Positions 27,701-35,979 of a stretch of 64,000 bases of DNA are shown here, piece after piece. The notes under the pieces are model-generated. The model did no database searches and was not told the DNA's origin. It worked only from the letters and a program-made list of their open reading frames with translations. This DNA is from Bradyrhizobium sp. 132 (GTDB taxonomy: Bacteria > Pseudomonadota > Alphaproteobacteria > Rhizobiales > Xanthobacteraceae): NCBI RefSeq assembly GCF_023074185.1, contig NZ_JADPKY010000094.1:124001-188000 (forward strand). The letters are read 5' to 3'. A program made the position numbers and the translations under genes. How positions within the stretch are numbered: the stretch's first letter is position 1; every line of letters starts with the position of its first letter.

Positions 27701-28351
27701 ATGACCACAACTGCCCAACAGAACCACCTCGTCGCGCTCTTCAAGGCCGCGACCGTCATCCCCGTCCTCACCATCGAGCGGATCCAGGATGCGGTGCCGC
27801 TGGCGCGTGCGCTGGTTGCCGGCGGCGTCCGCACGCTGGAGGTGACCATGCGCACCCCTGTTGCGATCGAGGCCGCGAGGGCGATGATGGCCGAAGTACC
27901 CGAGGCGATCGTCGGCATCGGCACGATTCTCAATCCGGCAGACTTCGCCCGTGTCGAGAGGCTCGGCGTCGCGTTCGGCATCAGCCCGGGCCTGACCCCG
28001 GATCTCCTTAAGGTTGCCGCCGACAGCTCCTTGCCGTTCGCGCCGGGCATCGCCACGGCGTCCGAGCTGATGATGGCGCTGGCCCATGGCCTCGACGTTG
28101 CAAAATTCTTTCCGGCCGAGCAGGCCGGCGGCATCAAGGGCCTGCGCGCGCTCGGTGGTCCGTTTCCGAACGTGCGGTTCTGCCCCACCGGCGGCGTCGG
28201 CGAGGCGAATGCGACGACCTGGCTTGCCGAGCCCAACGTGGTTGCGGTCGGCGGTTCCTGGCTGTGCCCGGCGGCGGAGATCAAGGCCGGGAACTGGGCC
28301 GGCATAACTGCCATCTGCCAGCGCACGATCAAGGCCCTGAAAGCCGCGTGA
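27701..28351 (+). CDS. eda: KDPG/KHG-type aldolase
   Basis: 216 residues from the ATG at 27701, 11 bp after the kinase stop. The frame is open far upstream, but that extension overlaps the kinase and is a shadow. Class I aldolase features are present: VIPVLTIERIQDAVPLARALVAGG, the glutamate in LEVTMRTP, GIGTILN, and the Schiff-base Lys in DVAKFFPAEQAGG. The phosphate site is CPTGGV. It cleaves 2-keto-3-deoxy-6-phospho-sugar acid to pyruvate and glyceraldehyde 3-phosphate. It forms the end of the sugar-acid catabolic segment and is followed by a stem-loop. Confidence 0.92.
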   Translation: MTTTAQQNHLVALFKAATVIPVLTIERIQDAVPLARALVAGGVRTLEVTMRTPVAIEAARAMMAEVPEAIVGIGTILNPADFARVERLGVAFGISPGLTPDLLKVAADSSLPFAPGIATASELMMALAHGLDVAKFFPAEQAGGIKGLRALGGPFPNVRFCPTGGVGEANATTWLAEPNVVAVGGSWLCPAAEIKAGNWAGITAICQRTIKALKAA

Positions 28352-28378
28352 AGTCTTGCCATCGCTGGGCTAAGACTT
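28351..28378 (+). terminator. Stem-loop after eda
   Basis: AAGTCTTGCC pairs with GGC-T-AAGACTT (7 + 3 bp with one bulged T) around a 7-nt loop, beginning at the stop codon of the aldolase gene. There is no T-run. It probably marks the end of the sugar-acid transcript. Confidence 0.45.
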
Positions 28379-28410
28379 AGGTCAGTAAGAGACCGTAGGG
28401 AGAAAAGACC

Positions 28411-29580
28411 ATGACCGCCAGCATCGTTGGATGGGCGCATACGCCGTTCGGCAAGTTCGACACCGAAACCGTCGAAAGCCTCGTCACGCGCGTCGCCAAT
28501 GAGGCGATGGCGGATGCCGGTATCTCCGCGTCCGACGTCGATGAGATCGTGCTCGGCCATTTCAACGCCGGCTTCTCGCCGCAGGATTTTACCGCCTCGC
28601 TGGTGCTCCAGGCCGACCCGAAGCTGCGATTCAAGCCGACCACCCGCGTCGAGAACGCCTGCGCCACCGGCTCCGCCGCCGTGCATCAGGGCGTGCGGGC
28701 GATTGCTGCGGGTGCGGCCAAGATCGTGCTGGTCGTCGGCGTCGAGCAGATGACGCGCACGCCGGGGCCGGAGATCGGCAAGAACCTGTTGAAGGCATCC
28801 TACCTGCCTGAGGACGGTGACACCGTCGGCGGCTTCGCCGGCGTGTTCGGCAAGATCGCCAGCTCCTATTTCCAGAAATACGGCGACCAGTCCGATGCGC
28901 TGGCGCTGATCGCGGCCAAGAACCACAAGAACGGCGTCGCCAATCCCTACGCCCAGATGCGCAAGGATTTTGGCTTCGATTTCTGCCGCGCCGAGAGCGA
29001 GAAGAACCCTTACGTCGCCGGCCCCTTGAAGCGCACTGATTGCTCGCTCGTCTCTGACGGCGCAGCCGCACTGGTGCTGGCCGACGCCGAGACCGCCAAG
29101 ACCATGAGCAAGTCGATCGGCTTCCGCGCCACCGCGCACGCCCAGGATTTCTTGCCGATGTCCAAGCGCGACATCCTCCAGTTCGAAGGCTGCACGGTCG
29201 CCTGGCAGCGCGCGCTGGAGCAGGCCGGGATCACGCTGTCTGATCTCTCCTTCGTCGAGACCCATGACTGCTTCACCGTCGCCGAGCTGATTGAGTACGA
29301 AGCGATGGGCCTGACCCCGAGGGGGCAGGGCGCCCGCGCCATCAAGGAAGGCTGGACGCTCAAGGACGGCAAGCTGCCGGTCAATCCGTCCGGCGGGCTG
29401 AAGGCCAAGGGCCATCCAATCGGCGCCACCGGTGTCTCCATGCACGTGATGACCGCGATGCAGCTCGCCGGCCAGGCGCCCGAGGGCATGCAGCTCAAGA
29501 ACGCAAAACTCGGCGGCATCTTCAACATGGGCGGCGCGGCCGTCGCCAACTACGTCTCCGTGCTGGAGCCGTTGAAGTAA
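28411..29580 (+). CDS. Thiolase-family acetyl-CoA acetyltransferase (SCP-x-like)
   Basis: 389 residues. The nucleophilic Cys is present (C84 in RVENACATGSAAV), as are the catalytic His motif GGLKAKGHPIGATG and a C-terminal FNMGGAAVANYVSVLE that replaces the CxGGG motif of standard thiolases. This is the lipid-transfer/SCP-x branch, whose members act in thiolysis of branched or unusual acyl-CoAs. The ribosome-binding site AGGGAG precedes the ATG. It has its own spacing from eda (60 bp with a stem-loop) and is followed by a type C repeat, so it may be a single-gene unit. The substrate is unknown. Confidence 0.87.
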   Translation: MTASIVGWAHTPFGKFDTETVESLVTRVANEAMADAGISASDVDEIVLGHFNAGFSPQDFTASLVLQADPKLRFKPTTRVENACATGSAAVHQGVRAIAAGAAKIVLVVGVEQMTRTPGPEIGKNLLKASYLPEDGDTVGGFAGVFGKIASSYFQKYGDQSDALALIAAKNHKNGVANPYAQMRKDFGFDFCRAESEKNPYVAGPLKRTDCSLVSDGAAALVLADAETAKTMSKSIGFRATAHAQDFLPMSKRDILQFEGCTVAWQRALEQAGITLSDLSFVETHDCFTVAELIEYEAMGLTPRGQGARAIKEGWTLKDGKLPVNPSGGLKAKGHPIGATGVSMHVMTAMQLAGQAPEGMQLKNAKLGGIFNMGGAAVANYVSVLEPLK

Positions 29581-29591
29581 GCTCCGGCCTT

Positions 29592-29680
29592 GTAGGGTGG
29601 GCAAAGGCGCGCAAGCGCCGTGCCCGCCAACTTGTTTGCGCTAGATCATGGTGGGCACGCTTCGCTTTGCCCACCGTATG
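29592..29680. repeat. Inverted intergenic repeat, type C
   Basis: The left arm GTAGGGTGGGCAAAG and right arm CTTTGCCCACCGTA are inverted copies, with inner words GGCGCGCAAGCGCC and GTGCCCGCC/GGTGGGCAC between. It starts 12 bp after the thiolase stop and ends 29 bp before the next ATG. The word order matches an intergenic repeat I associate with Bradyrhizobium genomes. Confidence 0.75.
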
Positions 29681-29708
29681 GCTCTGATTGATTCGCGGGA
29701 AATGCATC

Positions 29709-29915
29709 ATGAGCAATGACTACGAAGACTCGCTGTCGATGAACGCACTGAACGACCGCATCGCGATCCTCGAGGACAATATAAGGCAGCTCATCGAGCA
29801 GGCCGCGGCGGCCTCGGGCGAGCAGAACGAGTCGCGGATCGCCGACCGCATCAACCAGCAGAACGACGAACTCGACCGTCTCATCAAGATCCGTGAATCC
29901 CGCCAGAAGAAATAG
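29709..29915 (+). CDS. Small coiled-coil hypothetical protein, 68 aa
   Basis: 68 residues from the ATG at 29709, with GCGGGAAATGC upstream as a weak ribosome-binding site; an ATG at 29688 would add seven residues. The sequence is polar and helical with heptad-like hydrophobic spacing (LNDRIAILEDNIRQLIEQA, then RIADRINQQNDELDRLIKIRE). It suggests a short dimeric coiled coil in the cytoplasm. There is no signal peptide and no recognised family. It sits between the thiolase and the CoA-transferase, 115 bp before the latter. Confidence 0.72.
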   Translation: MSNDYEDSLSMNALNDRIAILEDNIRQLIEQAAAASGEQNESRIADRINQQNDELDRLIKIRESRQKK

Positions 29916-30030
29916 CGGACGCGCGGCGCATGCGGCCATACGCCGGCCGCCCTTGCGCGCGCGGCGCTGCTGCCTTTAGCTGGACCGAAATCGCGGGGCC
30001 GCTTCTGCCCGCGCAATCGGGAGCGAACCA

Positions 30031-31254
30031 ATGGGGCCGCTGAAGGGCATCAAGGTCGTCGACATGACAACCGTGCTGATGGGGCCCTATGCGACCCAGA
30101 TGCTCGGCGACTACGGTGCTGACATCATCAAGGTGGAATCGCTCGACGGCGACGTCACCCGCCTGATCGGCCCGATGCGTCACGCCGGCATGGGCCCGGT
30201 GTTCCTTAACACCAACCGCAGCAAGCGCTCGATCTGTCTCGATTTGAAGAAGCCCGCCGGCCGCGACGCCGTGCTGCGGCTGCTGAAGGACGCCGATGTG
30301 CTCGTCTACAACGTCCGTCCGCAGGCGATGGCACGGCTCCAGCTCGGCTATGACGTCGTCTCCAAAATCAATCCGCGCCTGGTCTATGCCGGCGTGTTCG
30401 GCTTCGGCCAGGACGGACCGTATGCTGCAAAACCCGCCTATGACGATCTGATCCAGGGCGCGACCGCGCTGCCGGCGCTGATGGCGCAGACCGGTGACGG
30501 TGTGCCGCGCTATGTGCCGAACGCGCTGGTCGATCGCATTGTCGGCCTCACCGCCGTCGGCGCGATCTGCGCCAGCCTCGTGCACCGCGACCGCACCGGA
30601 CGCGGCCAGCGCGTCGACATCCCGATGTTCGAGACCATGGCCGGCTTCGTCATGGGCGACCACATGGGCGGCCTCACCTTTGAGCCTCCGCTCGACAAGG
30701 GCGGCTACGCGCGCCACCTCTCGCGCGACCGCCGGCCCTACAAGACATCGGACGGCTATCTCAGCGTCATCGTCTACAACGACAAGCAGTGGGAGAACTT
30801 CTTCAAGGCGACGGGCCGCGACGATCTGCGCGCCGATCCGAAATTTGCGAGCTTTGCCGGCCGTGCCACCAACATCGACGTCGTCTATGCCGAGCTCGCG
30901 CGCATCTTCGAGACGCGCAGCACTGCGGAATGGATCGACCTGCTCACCAGGGCCGACGTGCCTGTGATGCCGATGCACGACCTCGCGTCGATGCTGCACG
31001 ATGAGCATCTGGACGCCACGAACTTCTTCCCGGTCGTAAACCATCCGACCGAAGGGCCGATCCGCAGCATGAAGGTGACGGCCAATTGGTCGGAGACCGA
31101 GGCCGAGCCGGTGCGGCTGGCGCCGCAGCTCAACGAGCACGGCGCCGAGATTTTGCGCGAGATCGGCTATTCCGCGGACGAGATCGACGCGCTGGTCCGC
31201 GACGGCGTCACCCGTTCGCCGCCTCGGAATGACGATGCACAGGTGCTGCCATGA
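30031..31254 (+). CDS. CaiB/BaiF family (class III) CoA-transferase
   Basis: 407 residues, normal length for the family. The N-terminal GPLKGIKVVDMTTVLMGPYATQMLGDYGADIIKVE is the class III signature. The catalytic Asp is expected in GQDGPYAAKPAYDDLIQG near residue 140-145. The central FGFGQDGPY and C-terminal domain (YGLSVIVYNDKQWENF region) are typical. It transfers CoA between carboxylic acids. Its stop overlaps the start of the thiolase-like gene (ATGA), which in turn overlaps the DUF35 gene, so the three form one operon for degrading an unknown acid as its CoA ester. Confidence 0.9.
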   Translation: MGPLKGIKVVDMTTVLMGPYATQMLGDYGADIIKVESLDGDVTRLIGPMRHAGMGPVFLNTNRSKRSICLDLKKPAGRDAVLRLLKDADVLVYNVRPQAMARLQLGYDVVSKINPRLVYAGVFGFGQDGPYAAKPAYDDLIQGATALPALMAQTGDGVPRYVPNALVDRIVGLTAVGAICASLVHRDRTGRGQRVDIPMFETMAGFVMGDHMGGLTFEPPLDKGGYARHLSRDRRPYKTSDGYLSVIVYNDKQWENFFKATGRDDLRADPKFASFAGRATNIDVVYAELARIFETRSTAEWIDLLTRADVPVMPMHDLASMLHDEHLDATNFFPVVNHPTEGPIRSMKVTANWSETEAEPVRLAPQLNEHGAEILREIGYSADEIDALVRDGVTRSPPRNDDAQVLP

Positions 31255-32387
31255 GCTTCATCACGGGCGTCGGCCTCACATCTTTCGGCAAGCACGAAGG
31301 CTCATCCTCGCTCGACCTGATGAGCAAAGCCGCGCAGGCCGCACTCGACGATGCGGAGCTCAAGCGCGCCGAGATCGACGGCATCCTCTGCGGCTACTCC
31401 ACCGTCTCGCCGCACATCATGCTGGCGACCGTCTTCGCCGAACATTTTGGCATCCGTCCGGCTTATGCCCACGCCGTCCAGGTCGGTGGCGCGACCGGCC
31501 TCGCGATGACCATGCTCGCCCATCATCTCGTCGAAGCAGGCGTCGCCCGCAATGTGCTGGTCGTCGGCGGCGAGAACCGCCTCACCGGGCAGAGCCGCGA
31601 TGCCTCGATCCAGGCGCTGGCGCAGGTCGGCCATCCCGACTACGAGGTGCCGCTGGGGCCGACCATTCCCGCCTATTACGGCCTCGTCGCTACCCGCTAT
31701 ATGCACGAATACGGCGTGACGGAAGAAGACCTCGCCGAATTCGCGGTGCTGATGCGCGCACACGCCTGCACCCATCCCGGGGCGCAATTCCACGATCCCA
31801 TCACGGTCGCTGACGTCATGGCCTCGAAGCCCGTGGCGATGCCGCTGAAATTGCTCGACTGCTGCCCGGTCTCCGACGGCGGCGCCGCCTTCGTCATCAG
31901 CCGCGAGCGGACGGGAGAGGCTGGCGTACGCATTCGCGGCTGTGCCCAGGCGCATACCCATCAGCATGTCACCGCTGCGCCCGCCCTCAGTGAGCTCGGC
32001 GCCGAGATCTCCGTCGCCCGCGTCAAGGAGGCCACGGGCCTTGCGATCTCCGACGTGCGCTACGCCGCCATCTACGACAGCTTTACCATCACGCTCGCGA
32101 TGCTGCTGGAAGACCTCGGTCTTGCCGCGCGCGGCGAGGCAGCCGCCCGCGTACGATCAGGGCATTTCGGCCGCGACGGCGCGATGCCGCTGAACACCCA
32201 TGGCGGCTTGCTCAGCTACGGCCATTGCGGCGTTGGCGGCGCCATGGCGCATCTGGTCGAAACGCATCTGCAGATGACGGGGCGGGCGGCTACCCGCCAA
32301 GTGCGTGACGCCTCGATCGCGTTGCTCCATGGCGACGGCGGCGTACTGTCGTCCCACGTCAGCATGTTTTTGGAGCGGGTGCGATGA
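31251..32387 (+). CDS. Thiolase-fold protein lacking the nucleophilic Cys (possible retro-aldolase partner)
   Basis: 378 residues with the thiolase fold (ITGVGLTSFGKHEG, VLVVGGENRLTG). At the position of the nucleophilic Cys it has VQVGGATG (Gly80), compared with VENACATG in the thiolase at 28411. The catalytic His is retained as HGGLLSYGHCGVGGA, but the C-terminal Cys motif is replaced by LLHGDGGVLS. Thiolysis is thus unlikely. It is coupled by a 4-bp overlap to a DUF35 protein. Such pairs (BbsB-BbsA in benzylsuccinate breakdown, Ltp2-ChsH2 in steroid side-chain breakdown) can work as thiolases or retro-aldolases. The start overlaps the CoA-transferase stop. Confidence 0.85.
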   Translation: MSFITGVGLTSFGKHEGSSSLDLMSKAAQAALDDAELKRAEIDGILCGYSTVSPHIMLATVFAEHFGIRPAYAHAVQVGGATGLAMTMLAHHLVEAGVARNVLVVGGENRLTGQSRDASIQALAQVGHPDYEVPLGPTIPAYYGLVATRYMHEYGVTEEDLAEFAVLMRAHACTHPGAQFHDPITVADVMASKPVAMPLKLLDCCPVSDGGAAFVISRERTGEAGVRIRGCAQAHTHQHVTAAPALSELGAEISVARVKEATGLAISDVRYAAIYDSFTITLAMLLEDLGLAARGEAAARVRSGHFGRDGAMPLNTHGGLLSYGHCGVGGAMAHLVETHLQMTGRAATRQVRDASIALLHGDGGVLSSHVSMFLERVR

Positions 32388-32743
32388 GCGAGCGTCTAGC
32401 GGACTGGACCAGGGGCGAAGAGGCGGTCACCTATCAGACCTGCACCTCCTGCACCCATGTGCAGTATTTCCATCGCGCTTTCTGCGCGGCCTGCGGCACG
32501 TCCGATCCGCGCGAGGCGCGCGCCAGCGGCAAGGGCAGGGTGTACGCGACATCGCTGGTCTGCCGTGCCGCCACGCCTGAGACGCGCGCGCACGTGCCCT
32601 ACAATATTCTGCTGGTCGATTGCGCCGAAGGGTTTCGCATGATGGCGCATGGTGAGAATGATCTCGCCATCGGCGATGAGGTCGTCGCGAGCTTTAAGCC
32701 GTTTGCCGGCAAGCTGGTGCCGTTCTTCACGAAGGGAAAATAG
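32384..32743 (+). CDS. Zn-ribbon/OB-fold protein (DUF35 family), partner of the thiolase-like protein
   Basis: 119 residues. A rubredoxin-like zinc ribbon is at about residues 20-44: TCTSCTHVQYFHRAFCAACGTSDP, with four Cys. An OB-fold domain follows (GKGRVYATSLVCR, PYNILLVDCAEGFRMMAHGE, IGDEVVASFKPF). This is the DUF35 architecture whose members form a complex with thiolase-like subunits. The start overlaps the thiolase-like stop by 4 bp (ATGA), so equal expression and a physical complex are likely. A type D repeat follows the stop within 10 bp. Confidence 0.9.
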   Translation: MSERLADWTRGEEAVTYQTCTSCTHVQYFHRAFCAACGTSDPREARASGKGRVYATSLVCRAATPETRAHVPYNILLVDCAEGFRMMAHGENDLAIGDEVVASFKPFAGKLVPFFTKGK

Positions 32744-32750
32744 TGGGATT

Positions 32751-32834
32751 CGTCATTCGGGGGCGGTCCAAGGGACCGAGCCTGGAACGGGAGTTCTGGG
32801 CCTGGCCTGTGCGAGAGCCACCCCGGAATGACGA
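32751..32834. repeat. Inverted intergenic repeat, type D
   Basis: The outer arms CGTCATTCGGGG and CCCCGGAATGACG are inverted. Inner GGTCCAAGGGACC and GGCCTGG/CCAGGCC-type words form further dyads. It lies 8 bp after the DUF35 stop and ends 18 bp before the stop of the minus-strand miniprotein gene, so it separates two convergent genes and may terminate both. Confidence 0.75.
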
Positions 32835-32851
32835 AAACGCAAAAACTCTAC

Positions 32852-32953
32852 CTAACGCCCGTAGAACAAGATGCTGGCGATGACGAGCATAGCCATCACG
32901 GCCAGCATATGCGCGAGCGCCTCCGAGGCCGCCCCCTTGGTGGCTTCCTTCAT
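32852..32953 (-). CDS. 33-residue single-pass membrane miniprotein
   Basis: On the minus strand an ATG at 32953 follows GGGAGAAAAGAC, a strong ribosome-binding site with 7-bp spacing, and a TAG ends at 32852. The product is 33 residues: a polar N-terminus (MKEATKGAASEALAH), a hydrophobic helix (MLAVMAMLVIASILFY) and GR at the end. It would sit in the inner membrane with a short N-terminal tail. I do not recognise the family and the gene is too short for most gene finders. It is isolated between a type D repeat and the carboxymuconolactone-decarboxylase gene. About 280 bp upstream (32954-33236) contains no other gene. Confidence 0.65.
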   Translation of the reverse strand: MKEATKGAASEALAHMLAVMAMLVIASILFYGR

Positions 32954-33236
32954 GTCTTTTCTCCCTAGACTTGGGCGTGACTCATCGATGCGCGGCGAGC
33001 GCAAGGACGGCCAATTATTTTACTCGGAACACCCCACTTCGAGTATCCGCTGCGATCTAGTCCCCACGCAGCGAATATCGACTGTACCAACGTCGATCAG
33101 CAATGCGGCGGCATTTTGACTCGATGTTGTTGCTCCTGCGTCTCTCCGCGAATAGAGTTTCAGGGAACTTTCGCCGGCAACGACAATGAGCATCAAAGGC
33201 TCCGAGAAAGCCTTCGACAAAAACATCAGGAAAATC

Positions 33237-33764
33237 ATGGCCCGCATCAACTATAGCGACCCGTCGAAGGCATCCGACCGCACCCGCGAAATCCTCGACA
33301 AGAACCGCAATGCCAACATCTTCCGGATGATGTCGCATTCGCCGAGCTATTTCGAGCAGTACTGCCGCCTGGGCGGCGCCATCCGCCACAAGGGCGAACT
33401 TGACCCCATCGTGCGCGAGCTCGCGATTACCCGCACTGGAATTCTGTGCGAGGCGCCGTATGAGATCGTCGCGCACAAGCGCATCGGCAAGAATGTCGGC
33501 GTCACCGACGAGCAGAACCAGGCGCTCGAGACCTGGCAGTCAGCTAACTGCTTCGACGAGACACAGCGCGCCGCGCTCGCCTTCACCGACGAGATCGTCA
33601 AGCTGAACAAGCCGACGGAGGCGACCTTCAAGGCGATCTCATCGAAGTTGACGCCGGCCGCGCTGGTTGAATTGCAGCTCTCGGTCGGCTTCTACATCAT
33701 GACCTCGAAATTCCTTGAGACGTTCGAGATCGATCTTCAGCCTGTGACGGAAGTGGTGGGCTGA
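33237..33764 (+). CDS. Carboxymuconolactone decarboxylase/AhpD-like family protein
   Basis: 175 residues from the ATG at 33237 (MARINYSDPSKA), which has AGGA upstream; an in-frame ATG at 33186 would add 17 less typical residues. The AhpD-like core motif reads RTGILCEAPYEIVAHKRIG. The first Cys and the His are present, but the second Cys of AhpD (CxxC) is Tyr, as in CMD-type members lacking peroxidase chemistry. The protein is all-helical and probably oligomeric. A MazG-like gene follows 26 bp later. The substrate is unknown. Confidence 0.85.
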   Translation: MARINYSDPSKASDRTREILDKNRNANIFRMMSHSPSYFEQYCRLGGAIRHKGELDPIVRELAITRTGILCEAPYEIVAHKRIGKNVGVTDEQNQALETWQSANCFDETQRAALAFTDEIVKLNKPTEATFKAISSKLTPAALVELQLSVGFYIMTSKFLETFEIDLQPVTEVVG

Positions 33765-33790
33765 TCCAAAAACCGCGGCGAGGTCTGGCG

Positions 33791-34093
33791 ATGACGATCG
33801 ATGAATACACGGCCTGGGCCGCGAGCATTGCGAAAGTCGATGAGCATCCGTCCAACGAGCGGCTGTCCTATCTCGGTCTCGGCCTCGCCGGCGAATCCGG
33901 CGAGGTCGCCGAGCACATCAAGAAATTGCTGCGCGACGACTGGCTCGATCAGGCAGGTCTCGTCGATGAGCTCGGCGACGTCATCTATTACTGGGCCTGC
34001 CTGTGTGCGGCGACCGGCCAGAAGCCATCCGAATTGCTCAAGGCGAGTGCGGCCAAGATCAATCGGCGGCTGAGCGAGGCGGCGAGCCGCTGA
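33791..34093 (+). CDS. MazG-like nucleotide pyrophosphohydrolase
   Basis: 100 residues, a single all-alpha NTP-PPase domain. The metal-binding motif is visible as GLAGESGEVAEHIKKLL (ExxE pair) and LVDELGDVIYYWACL (ExxD pair), which bind magnesium. Such short MazG-like proteins hydrolyse (d)NTPs to monophosphates and pyrophosphate for pool sanitation. The ribosome-binding site is GCGAGGTCTGGCG. It probably shares a transcript with the preceding carboxymuconolactone-decarboxylase-like gene. It converges on the glutaminase gene, which ends 17 bp away on the other strand. Confidence 0.85.
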   Translation: MTIDEYTAWAASIAKVDEHPSNERLSYLGLGLAGESGEVAEHIKKLLRDDWLDQAGLVDELGDVIYYWACLCAATGQKPSELLKASAAKINRRLSEAASR

Positions 34094-34109
34094 GCCGCAA
34101 TCATCGCGC

Positions 34110-35957
34110 TCAGGTCGAGGTCAGGATATCCACCTTGGCGTTGGCGACAATCAGACGCTCGGCCAGAAGCTGCGCCAGATTGCGCATGATGCGTTCGCTG
34201 GCGTGAGGATGCTGCTTGCGGAAGCGCTCGAAGTCCTTCAGCTGCACCTCGTGCGCCGTCGCTGCCATGTCCGCGAACACGTCCGCGGAGCGGGTGGTCT
34301 CAATCAGCGCCATCTCACCGAACGCCATGCCGGCCGTCAGCGTTGCCAGCCGCACGCCGTCGGGCAGGGTGACATGCACCGCGCCGCTGCGCAGGAAGAA
34401 CAGGGAATCAGCTGCAGCGCCTGTCGTGATGATCTTCGCGCCGGATGCATAGGTCCGGATCGTGCAAATCGAGGCGAGGTCGGTCAGCTCTTCCTCGCTC
34501 ATGCCTGCTAGCAGCGGCTGCTCGGCAAGCTCGGTGGTCTCGTGGAAATCGATCGAGCCGCCATGGCGATAGACGATCTGGTCTTCGGCCCATTCGATCG
34601 CGGTGTCGAGCAGGTAGAAATCGCGGACGTTCTTCAGCTCGGCGGTCCATTCCCGCAGGCTGTCCCATTCCTTGGAGGCGCGCCTGACGCCTGACAGCAC
34701 GACGGTCACATTCAGCGCCGCGAGCTCCTCGAACGCTTCGGCGACCAGCCGCGCACCCGCGCGCGTGGTGGAGGTGACGCGGTGCAGATCGAAGATCACG
34801 AATTGCGGCCGCGGCCGGCCCGCAAGCCGGCGCGAGACATAGTCGACCGCCGATAGCGACAGCGTGCCGACCAGCTCGATGATCCGCACCTCCTGCTCGT
34901 GCACCGCGAGAATATCGCGCTCCTGCGGACGGCGCACGCGCCGCGACGGGCTCTTGCCGATGTCGTAGTCGGCGATGACCGCGTTGCGCGCATCGTCGCT
35001 GCGGTTGAGCATGTGAAGGTCGTAATGCGAGGACAGCGCCTCGCAGACCTTGATGCCGCGCACGCTGTTGCCGTGCTTGTCGAGCTTTGGCGAATAGCTG
35101 CCGAGCCCGAGGCGGGCGGGAAGGGCGGCCAGAATCCCGCCGCCGACACCGCTCTTGGCGGGGATGCCGATCCGGTAGATCCATTCGCCGGCATAGTCGT
35201 ACATGCCCGACGACGTCATCACCGACAGCGTGCGCGAGATCGCGTAAGGCGTCAGCACCTGCTCGCCCGTGACCGGATTGACGCCGCGGTTGGCGAGCGT
35301 TGCCGCCATCACCGCGATGTCGCGCGCGGTGACCAGCACCGCGCATTGCCGGAAGTAGACGTCGAGCACGGCAGCGACATTGTCCGAGATCACCGCATTG
35401 GTCTTGAGGAGATAGCCGATGGCGCGGTTGCGGTCGCCGGTCTGGCTTTCGGAAGCGTAGACGGCCTCGTCCAGGGCGAGGTCGCGCCCGGCAAAACGAC
35501 TAAGCGCGAGGCGAATCTGCTCGAAGGCGTCTGCGCCCTTGCTGTCGTAGATCAGCCCGGTGCAGGCGATCGCGCCGGCATTGACCATCGGGTTGAACGG
35601 ATGGTTTTCGGAATTGAGCCGGATCGAGTTGAACGGATCGCCAGAGGGCTCAACGCCAATCGCGCTCTCGACCCTGGTCGCTCCGAGCAGGTCCAGCGCC
35701 AGCGCGAACACGAACGGCTTTGACATTGATTGGATAGTGAAGGGAACCCTGGAGTCGCCGACCTCGTAGACATGGCCGTCCAGGGTCGCGAGGCTGATGC
35801 CGAAATGGGCAGGATCGGCCTTGCTCAGCTCGGGAATGTAGTCGGCGACCGCGCCCGAGGTCTCCGCCGAGAATTCGTTGAGGCAATTGTCCAGAAACCG
35901 CAGCAAAGGCGGCTTTGAGCGGGTCCAGGCGGTGGCGAGCGGCGAAAGCGGTTTCAT
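34110..35957 (-). CDS. glsA: Glutaminase A with STAS and cyclic-nucleotide-binding domains
   Basis: 615 residues, about twice a plain glutaminase. Residues 1-315 are a serine-dependent beta-lactamase-fold glutaminase with the SxxK motif in IQSMSKPF (S77, K80) and the substrate-binding features NPMVNAGAIACTGLIY and GGGILAALPARLGLGSYSPKLDKHGNS. Residues about 345-445 form a STAS domain (VRIIELVGTLSLSAVDYVSR, FVIFDLHRVTSTTRAGARL). Residues about 460-600 form a cNMP-binding domain (ICTIRTYASGAKIITTGAAADSLFFLRSGAVHV, AFGEMALIETTRSADVFA). It converts glutamine to glutamate and ammonia. It is the third gene of a TAXI-TRAP operon, 22 bp after the permease. The extra domains suggest regulation by a nucleotide. 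Confidence 0.93.
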   Translation of the reverse strand: MKPLSPLATAWTRSKPPLLRFLDNCLNEFSAETSGAVADYIPELSKADPAHFGISLATLDGHVYEVGDSRVPFTIQSMSKPFVFALALDLLGATRVESAIGVEPSGDPFNSIRLNSENHPFNPMVNAGAIACTGLIYDSKGADAFEQIRLALSRFAGRDLALDEAVYASESQTGDRNRAIGYLLKTNAVISDNVAAVLDVYFRQCAVLVTARDIAVMAATLANRGVNPVTGEQVLTPYAISRTLSVMTSSGMYDYAGEWIYRIGIPAKSGVGGGILAALPARLGLGSYSPKLDKHGNSVRGIKVCEALSSHYDLHMLNRSDDARNAVIADYDIGKSPSRRVRRPQERDILAVHEQEVRIIELVGTLSLSAVDYVSRRLAGRPRPQFVIFDLHRVTSTTRAGARLVAEAFEELAALNVTVVLSGVRRASKEWDSLREWTAELKNVRDFYLLDTAIEWAEDQIVYRHGGSIDFHETTELAEQPLLAGMSEEELTDLASICTIRTYASGAKIITTGAAADSLFFLRSGAVHVTLPDGVRLATLTAGMAFGEMALIETTRSADVFADMAATAHEVQLKDFERFRKQHPHASERIMRNLAQLLAERLIVANAKVDILTST

Positions 35958-35979
35958 CGCCTCTCTTTGTGCAACGCAA

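Noticed and set aside
33026..33051. Second possible EcfG promoter, GGAAC-N17-CGCT, before the carboxymuconolactone-decarboxylase-like gene
   Set aside because: The -10 element has a mismatch in its four-base core (CGCT for CGTT), and the distance to the start is about 185 bp. Not strong enough to list.
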